Assembly (NCBI RefSeq): GCF_048544455.1
Contig: NC_133536.1
Span: forward strand, 23,934,152-23,998,151
Reading direction: 5' to 3'
Length of the DNA: 64,000 nucleotides
From: Silene latifolia
Taxonomy: Eukaryota > Streptophyta > Magnoliopsida > Caryophyllales > Caryophyllaceae
Each line of letters starts with the position of its first letter. Position 1 is the first letter of the stretch. The position numbers were made by a program, and so were the translations under genes. The notes beneath the pieces are model-generated. The model was not told where the DNA came from, did not search any database, and worked only from the letters and a program-made list of their open reading frames with translations. Positions 58,636 through 64,000 of the stretch are shown here, piece after piece.

Positions 58636-58647
58636 GCTCTGATACCA
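58636..58647 (-). other. Primer binding site of element A (initiator Met)
   Basis: The minus strand reads TGGTATCAGAGC, three bases from the LTR at 58651. The arrangement is identical to that of element B. Confidence 0.92.
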
Positions 58648-58650
58648 CTT

Positions 58651-59525
58651 TGTAACACCCCTACCTATCAAGGAGCCTTAACAAGACCTTCCCTAGCAGA
58701 TAAGGACGTTACCATCCCGGTTGCCCGAGGATAGTAATAATCAAATGTCGATAAAAGAACAATTATATTAAATTACAAGTGATTAAACAAAATAAAAGAT
58801 ACAACTCGTGACAACAATCAACTATGTGAAACTATCTCTGCCATGACTCGTGGTAGACTCGTCCCTCCAAGCACCCAGCTATGATCCAGACATCAACCTG
58901 CTAAGACCGACTGCTCACCATAGTGGATCACGGAAGACACAACACAAGAAGACAACACAACAACACCACACAAGGTCAGTAACTGAAGGAACATACAAAA
59001 GCAGACGCAACAAGACACGGCAACATACGTACACCACCTCCTCCAATCACCCACATACCTCTGACTGCCCGAAGGTACAGTCCTACCAGATTATCAATCG
59101 CAACCGGTAATCCACGCCGCCAGTGGGGGACCGCAGCCATTCCCACCTAAGGCCCGTTCATCTAATCCGAGCGATAACCCATGTTCCTTAATGTGCACAT
59201 CCCCTTCTGTGGCGGGTTCCACAGAGGGTGAATCAAGAGCGTGAAGTCAACCCCGCAAGTGACTCCACTCAGCCGAGGGCGCACCTCGCGAACCAGAGAC
59301 AAACAAACAACAACGACCAACTACATCCAATTCACAACACCAAACAGAATCAAGTACTACAACCGACACACTAGACAACCAACAGTACTGAGTAGGAGAA
59401 CCTACCTTTAGCAACCCGCAGCGATTCCGCACACGACCATAAGACAACAAGCAATCACCATAACCACCTATAACAATCAACCATCTATTACTACTACCAT
59501 AATCACAAACGAAACCAAGGGAGAC

Positions 59526-59581
<56 letters not shown>

Positions 59582-60011
59582 CATACCTATATATAGCATT
59601 CCGGCGACAAGACCGCTACCCGACTCAAGCTTCCTATTCCCAAAGTGTATCCCCTCCCAAATGCTCCAAAAAGGTGAATCAAGGTGAAGGAGAAAGGATA
59701 TGACGGCATCTAGGTTTAGGAGAAAAGGTAACGAAATGATTTGGGTTTCACGATATGACGATTTATATCTCCCCGCTGAACTCCCGTTACTCAATCGAGT
59801 AAGCAACTTACTAGATCGAGTGGCCTCTACTCGATCGAGTGACTAAGCTACTCGATTGAGTGACTAAGCTACTCGATCGAGTAGCCTCCGCTAGATCGAG
59901 TTACCAGGACTCAAAAGGTTATAACGTCACAAGGTTAGCTCCTAAGGTTTCTGAAGGTCTGGATAGGTGTCTAAGGTCGGTCAACGGGTCTCTAAAAGGA
60001 CGGGTATTACA
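58651..60011 (-). repeat. 5' LTR of element A
   Basis: Starts TGTAACACCCC and ends GGGTATTACA. It carries a palindrome cluster at about 59786-59905. Confidence 0.92.
59522..59580. repeat. (GAT)n microsatellite in the 5' LTR of element A
   Basis: About 18-19 GAT units, against about five in the matching position of the other LTR (near 34798-34816). Confidence 0.9.
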
Positions 60012-60016
60012 AATTA

Positions 60017-60995
60017 GATCTTACATCACTTAATTGTATTTTAATGTCATATCATGTAATGATATAAAATTATAGTGTTATATTTAACAGTAAAGTAAAT
60101 TCAGACAAAAATAACTTAATTTAAAGTGTCTTTTGATAGTAGTAAACTTTCGTTTTCTACCTCTTACTAAGATTATATTTAGTACTCCGTACATTATAAC
60201 AATAAACTGCAAGTATAGTTAATTTATGCAATTAATTTAATAAAACAGTTTCTTTATAAAACAAATCTAAAACATACTTGCTATAGCACTAGTTCAGAAA
60301 TATACAAAATAACTCTTCCTCGATATTCAAAGTTTATCGGTTATTTAGCCATTGGGCTAAAATACAAACCGGGTCTCCGAAATACCGTTCGACCAAGTAT
60401 GAGTTCAAGGTTTTGTACCCCATAAAATAGGGTTTGAACTTATATCTTTTTATCGCTATAAGTAAGTAGACCTGAGATTCTCTATTTGATTCATTAGTTT
60501 TCAATTGAAAGCCATGCCATTAGTAAAAAGTTAATTTCTAAACTTTACAAAGTAAATCTTATGCATTATTTTACATGTATAATTTTTATTTCAAGCTAAT
60601 GAAGTGTAAAATCGAATTTCTCAGTTAAAAGAAGAATAATTGTGTAGGTCATGGAAAGTACTTTTTATCTAAGTTATTGTTTATACAATACATATCTATA
60701 TTAGATTTTAGACATATTATGATCGCTTGAAACTTTTTCTCATATTGAATGTTGTTAGTTGATGCTCGCGATCTATATTACTCTTTCCGTCCTAATCAAT
60801 TGTTATTCTTTGGTTTGAAGAGAAAGTCAATTATTAGATGATAAGTGAATCAAATTAAGTGTGAAGGATCAAATTGCTCATCAAATGCATTCCTAAAATA
60901 GAAAGGACAACATTTGATAAGACACTCCAAAATTAAATAGGACATAAGGATAACACCGACTTTTGTGTCTAGTAGGTAGATACTAGATAGACGAC
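60017..60995. other. Intergenic DNA; 60335-60640 matches the flank of PR-1 copy 1
   Basis: AT-rich with no gene. A stretch near 60780-60960 begins ACTCTTTCCGTCC like a Stowaway end, but no good partner terminus was found. Confidence 0.6.
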
Positions 60996-61412
60996 TAGAG
61001 GCGGCCCGACACGGAATTAACGGGTTTAGGTTGAGCCTTAATGACCCATTTATGTAAGTGGGTCAACACAAACACGACACGATATTTAATTGAGTCGGGT
61101 TTGGGTTGAGCCCTCTAAACACGAACCCGACACAAATAACCTATTTACTAAATTAATCCTAATTTTTCATGATTTTTCATCGCATAAATATACTTACACT
61201 TTCCAAATATAGACAAAATACGAAAACACGACACGAACCCGACACGAAATTAACGGGTTAGGGTTGAGGTTTGATGACTCATTTATGTAAGTGGGTCGAC
61301 ACGAACACGACACAAAATTTAATTGGGTCGAGTTTGGGTTGAAGGGTTCGTGGCCCATTTACATGTGACACGAACACGAACTCGACACGACCCAATCTGT
61401 TTGCCAGGTCTA
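60996..61412. mobile_element. hAT-type MITE (417 bp)
   Basis: Flanked by the 8-bp duplication TAGACGAC (60988-60995, 61413-61420). It begins TAGAGGCGGC, and its other end reads TAGACCTGGC on the opposite strand, short hAT-like inverted ends. The interior has two direct copies, about 215 bp apart, of a block with ATTAACGGGTT and CATTTATGTAAGTGGGTC. It is absent from the matching flank of PR-1 copy 1. Confidence 0.75.
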
Positions 61413-61750
61413 TAGACGACACTTGCATTTTTTTTCTTAAACAAAAAGAAATTTATTTATTTATTCAATATATAGAGAATTACATTTTTACACACATCCC
61501 ATACAATTGCTTGCTCTAGTAGTGAGCAAAATTTGACCCTTCGTATTTAAAGAAGGATAGTAACTTTACACCACCTAAAACTTGGAACCTCCATAGTCCA
61601 TACTCACATACAAATATATAATAATCCCATAATTCATTTCATTCCATTCCCTTGTTTAAAATATTTGAGAAGACAAACATTTTAAACAGACGTATGAAAA
61701 TGTAATGAATGGAAGGAGTATTACATCAATACAGCCAAATAAGAGAATTA

Positions 61751-62552
61751 TTAATAAGGTTTTTGGCCAACAATGTTGCCACGAGGATCATAGCTACAAA
61801 TGACGAAAACCCCGGCATTATTGTTACATTGAACTCGAGCACAACCAACACGAACAGAATTGGCCCATACCACCTGAGTATAGTGTCCACAAACCTTTCC
61901 GGGAGCACAAGTGTTGCTGTTATAGTCATAGTCAGCCTTCTCATTGACCCACAGTTGTACAGAGCCCGTACCCGTCAAGAATGTGCCGCCCCCCCACGCT
62001 ATGTTCTCGCCGTATGGGCCACCGGAATGCACTAGGGCGCAGTCACCAATCCTTTTGTTTGCGTAATTTTGTGCATACGCAGCTAATGTGTTATCCCATG
62101 CTATGTTTCTGACACCTGAAATCGAACATTCATAATGACCCATATTATTTTGTATGAATGATACAGTATTCTTTATTGTACATGGTCTATGGGGTGAATT
62201 AGAACACACAATAATTATTGCATGAGACAGTCCATTGTGTAAAAAAACTTATCAGCAATAAATGAAAACTATGTTTTATATATAAAAATGGAGCGGCTTC
62301 CAGCATGAGACCGTCTTATTCTATAAGAAAACACAACCTTTCAAAGTCTTAACAGAATTCACGTACATAATATTGACCTACAAGAAATGTGTGCATTAAA
62401 AATTACAATAAATACATACCGACGGCAGCCCTAGCAGAGTTGTGGGCATTAACATAGTCCTGAGGTGAATTTTGTGCATGGCAAATTTGCAGCAAAGCTA
62501 AAGTTGTTATCATGAAGCATGCCAACGTTGTTAAGTTTTTGAGAATCTCCAT
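61751..62552 (-). CDS. PR1: Pathogenesis-related protein 1 (CAP domain), copy 2, two exons
   Basis: Exon 1 is 62420-62552, the intron 62116-62419 (GTATGT...TTTCAG) and exon 2 61751-62115; joined they give 165 residues, the usual PR-1 length. The signal peptide covers residues 1-26 (ends CHA). The CAP motifs [29 protein letters not shown] and GCARVQC and the six cysteines are conserved. It ends in [11 protein letters not shown] with TAA, the canonical CAPE-type terminus. It is an apoplastic defence protein by family. It sits at the same intron position and in the same orientation as copy 1, and nothing is broken. A Cys in the signal peptide (ICHA) replaces the Ser of copy 1. Confidence 0.95.
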
Positions 62553-62631
62553 TTTTTTTTTTTTTTTGATGTTATGAAAATAGTTAAGAGGTGATTAACA
62601 AGTGATGGAGAATTAATGAAGAGATAGGGTT

Positions 62632-62640
62632 CCTTTTATA
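62632..62640 (-). promoter_or_regulatory. TATA box of PR-1 copy 2
   Basis: TATAAAAGG on the minus strand, about 80 bp before the ATG. The extra distance relative to copy 1 comes largely from a longer T tract next to the start codon. Confidence 0.75.
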
Positions 62641-62699
62641 GGAGGAAGTCGGTTGAAATTTCATTATTAGGAGTACATCGAAAAATTTGTAAAATCATG

Positions 62700-63339
62700 A
62701 AAATTGGGAATAGTCAATAATATATATATTTCATACGATGCAGATCAAAGGTAACACTTATTATAAACGGATTATCCAAACTAAAGGTAATATTTTATAT
62801 TCGGCAAACAACATTATCAAGTTGTTCGTATACCCATTCCATATTTATACAAGATGACATTACATGGTCCGCCTATCAACCCTTTAATTAAACCTACAAC
62901 TACATGACCCACTTATTTTTCCCTGTTTACGTCTCCTTTTTCCACATTTTTTTTAAGGAATATTCTAATGGGTACCCTTCAATTTTTCGAGTTTCTACAT
63001 GGTACTCCTACATTTTTTAAAACATACATGTTACCCCTAATTGTTGTCATTATCACTAAGTGTACCCCTAAACTTTATTTTCTGTCAATTAAACTCAGTT
63101 TTATGCGTTAAGTGCTTACTTGGACGCATAACCAAGCTTGTCATTTATCATCCCATGACATAAGGACTCTATTAGGCTCAATATCCATCTTTGAACGTGA
63201 TAATTTGGCAAGGAATCAATAAACTTTCCGTCAAAATTTTTTTAGCCCATATATATCAATAAATATTAGGATCGAGATTATGTTTTCCCCTATATTTTCC
63301 TTTGATGCGGGTCGGAGGGAGTATAATTAAAATGTATAA
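62700..63339. other. Intergenic DNA upstream of PR-1 copy 2; no gene seen
   Basis: AT-rich. GGTCGGAGGGAGTA near 63309-63322 looks like one end of a Stowaway element without a clear partner. Confidence 0.55.
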
Positions 63340-64000
63340 CCTGGGGCAGAGCACGAATCGGATGTTCGATCCAAATTATTCGTTCGGATCGGATATTCTT
63401 ATTAGAAATTCCTTAAGTCAGATATCCGTATTCTAATCAAACGTTTCGGATATCCAAAAATAATCGGATCGAATGCGGATATCCATCGAATATCCATATT
63501 TTGTAATTTACCTGATATAGCAAGTTAAATTTAACCGGGTTTATTTTGAGAACAGTGTATCCAAAGTTGGGTTTATTTCTGGTTAAAAAGTATTTCGGCT
63601 TATTTTGAGAAAAGGTGCAATAGTTTGGATTATTCCTATCAATTAATTCTTTAAACTTTTGTTAATTTGTTGTATTAGATAAAAGGGTATTTTTCTTAAA
63701 ATTATACTTAAAATAGCGCTAGAAGTTCAAAAAAATACATAAGAAATGGAATGATTTAAAAATAATAATCTAACAATGCAACGTTGGAAATCATACAATC
63801 CCAACATAAGGATTACAATCTAAATACACTCACTAAATAAAAACTAGTAATAACGACAAGAAAAATAAAATAGTAATAATAGAAAAATATAGTTTCGGAT
63901 CGGACCGGATATCCAAATGTTTTAATTTAATATCCATATCCGATCCAGAAACCAATGATTTATGATCGTATATCCGATCCAAACTTATTCGGATTAGATG
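63340..64000. repeat. GGATATCC/GGATCGGATA-rich degenerate blocks, partly inverted
   Basis: Blocks at about 63350-63500 and 63893-64000 are dense in TCGGATATCC and GGATCGGATAT. The right block read in reverse resembles the left one, so the pair may be long inverted ends of a non-autonomous element running past the window. The sequence between is AT-rich without a gene. Confidence 0.5.

Larger units (their letters stand above)
33894..60011 (-). mobile_element. Element A: non-autonomous LTR retrotransposon, host of nested elements B and C
   Basis: LTRs at 33894-35234 and 58651-60011 start TGTAACACC and end ATTA(C/T)A. TSD AATTA lies at 33889-33893 and 60012-60016. The primer site is of initiator-Met type and puts the 5' LTR on the right, so A runs right to left. 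Once C (35666-45588) and B (46882-55440) and their duplications are removed, A is about 7.6 kb. Its interior has a gag-like ORF but no protease, RT or integrase. LTR divergence is visibly greater than for C, which fits A being the oldest of the three. Confidence 0.9.

Overview
The window is plant nuclear DNA. The evidence is secreted PR-1 (CAP superfamily) genes with a spliceosomal intron, plant-type Ty3/gypsy, Ty1/copia, L1 LINE, SINE, Helitron, CACTA, hAT and Stowaway elements, and primer sites matching plant tRNAs. The species cannot be fixed from the sequence. A eudicot is most likely, and Caryophyllales is only a weak guess from the Retand-like Tat element. There is no prokaryotic operon structure and no CRISPR array.

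The only host genes recognised are copies of one PR-1 gene, all on the minus strand: copy 1 (14857-15698), copy 2 (61751-62552) and an exon 1 fragment (about 30087-30185). Copies 1 and 2 share flanking sequence on both sides, so they look like a local duplication later spread about 46 kb apart by transposons.

Layout. 1-10561: most of a Tat-lineage (Ogre/Retand-type) gypsy element on the minus strand. Its gag-pol is one frame with four stops, and a 60-bp tandem array, a tRNA-Arg primer site and a 2.5-kb LTR follow. It sits against a CACTA transposon end (10562-11111). 11112-13004: repeats, a SINE fragment and GACCCG-rich DNA. 13005-13927: a complete TRIM. 14857-15775: PR-1 copy 1. 15930-29693: a tandem array of a roughly 1.8-kb AT-rich repeat; its third unit is split by a 2.04-kb Helitron (18460-20501) and a 7.6-kb L1 LINE (21769-29398). 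The sister units preserve the empty site of both insertions. 29694-30185: PR-1 fragment with a SINE in its intron. 30688-33595: a 5'-truncated copia element.

33894-60011 is a three-element nest resolved by target-site duplications (TSDs). Element A (minus strand, TSD AATTA) is a non-autonomous element with an Athila-like gag and no reverse transcriptase. It is interrupted by element C (35666-45588, plus strand, TSD CATTC, Tat lineage with an antisense spliced gene) and by element B (46882-55440, minus strand, TSD CAATG, Tekay-like chromovirus). A and B share LTR features and clusters of the palindrome ACTCGATCGAGT, which suggests A was moved by B-type machinery. 60017-64000: intergenic DNA with a hAT MITE, then PR-1 copy 2 and degenerate repeats.

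No wholly new system is evident. The points most worth following are the palindrome clusters, the antisense intron-containing gene in element C, the ATGA overlap of the LINE ORFs, and the altered C-terminus of PR-1 copy 1. All domain calls are from reading the translations by eye; no database search was run.
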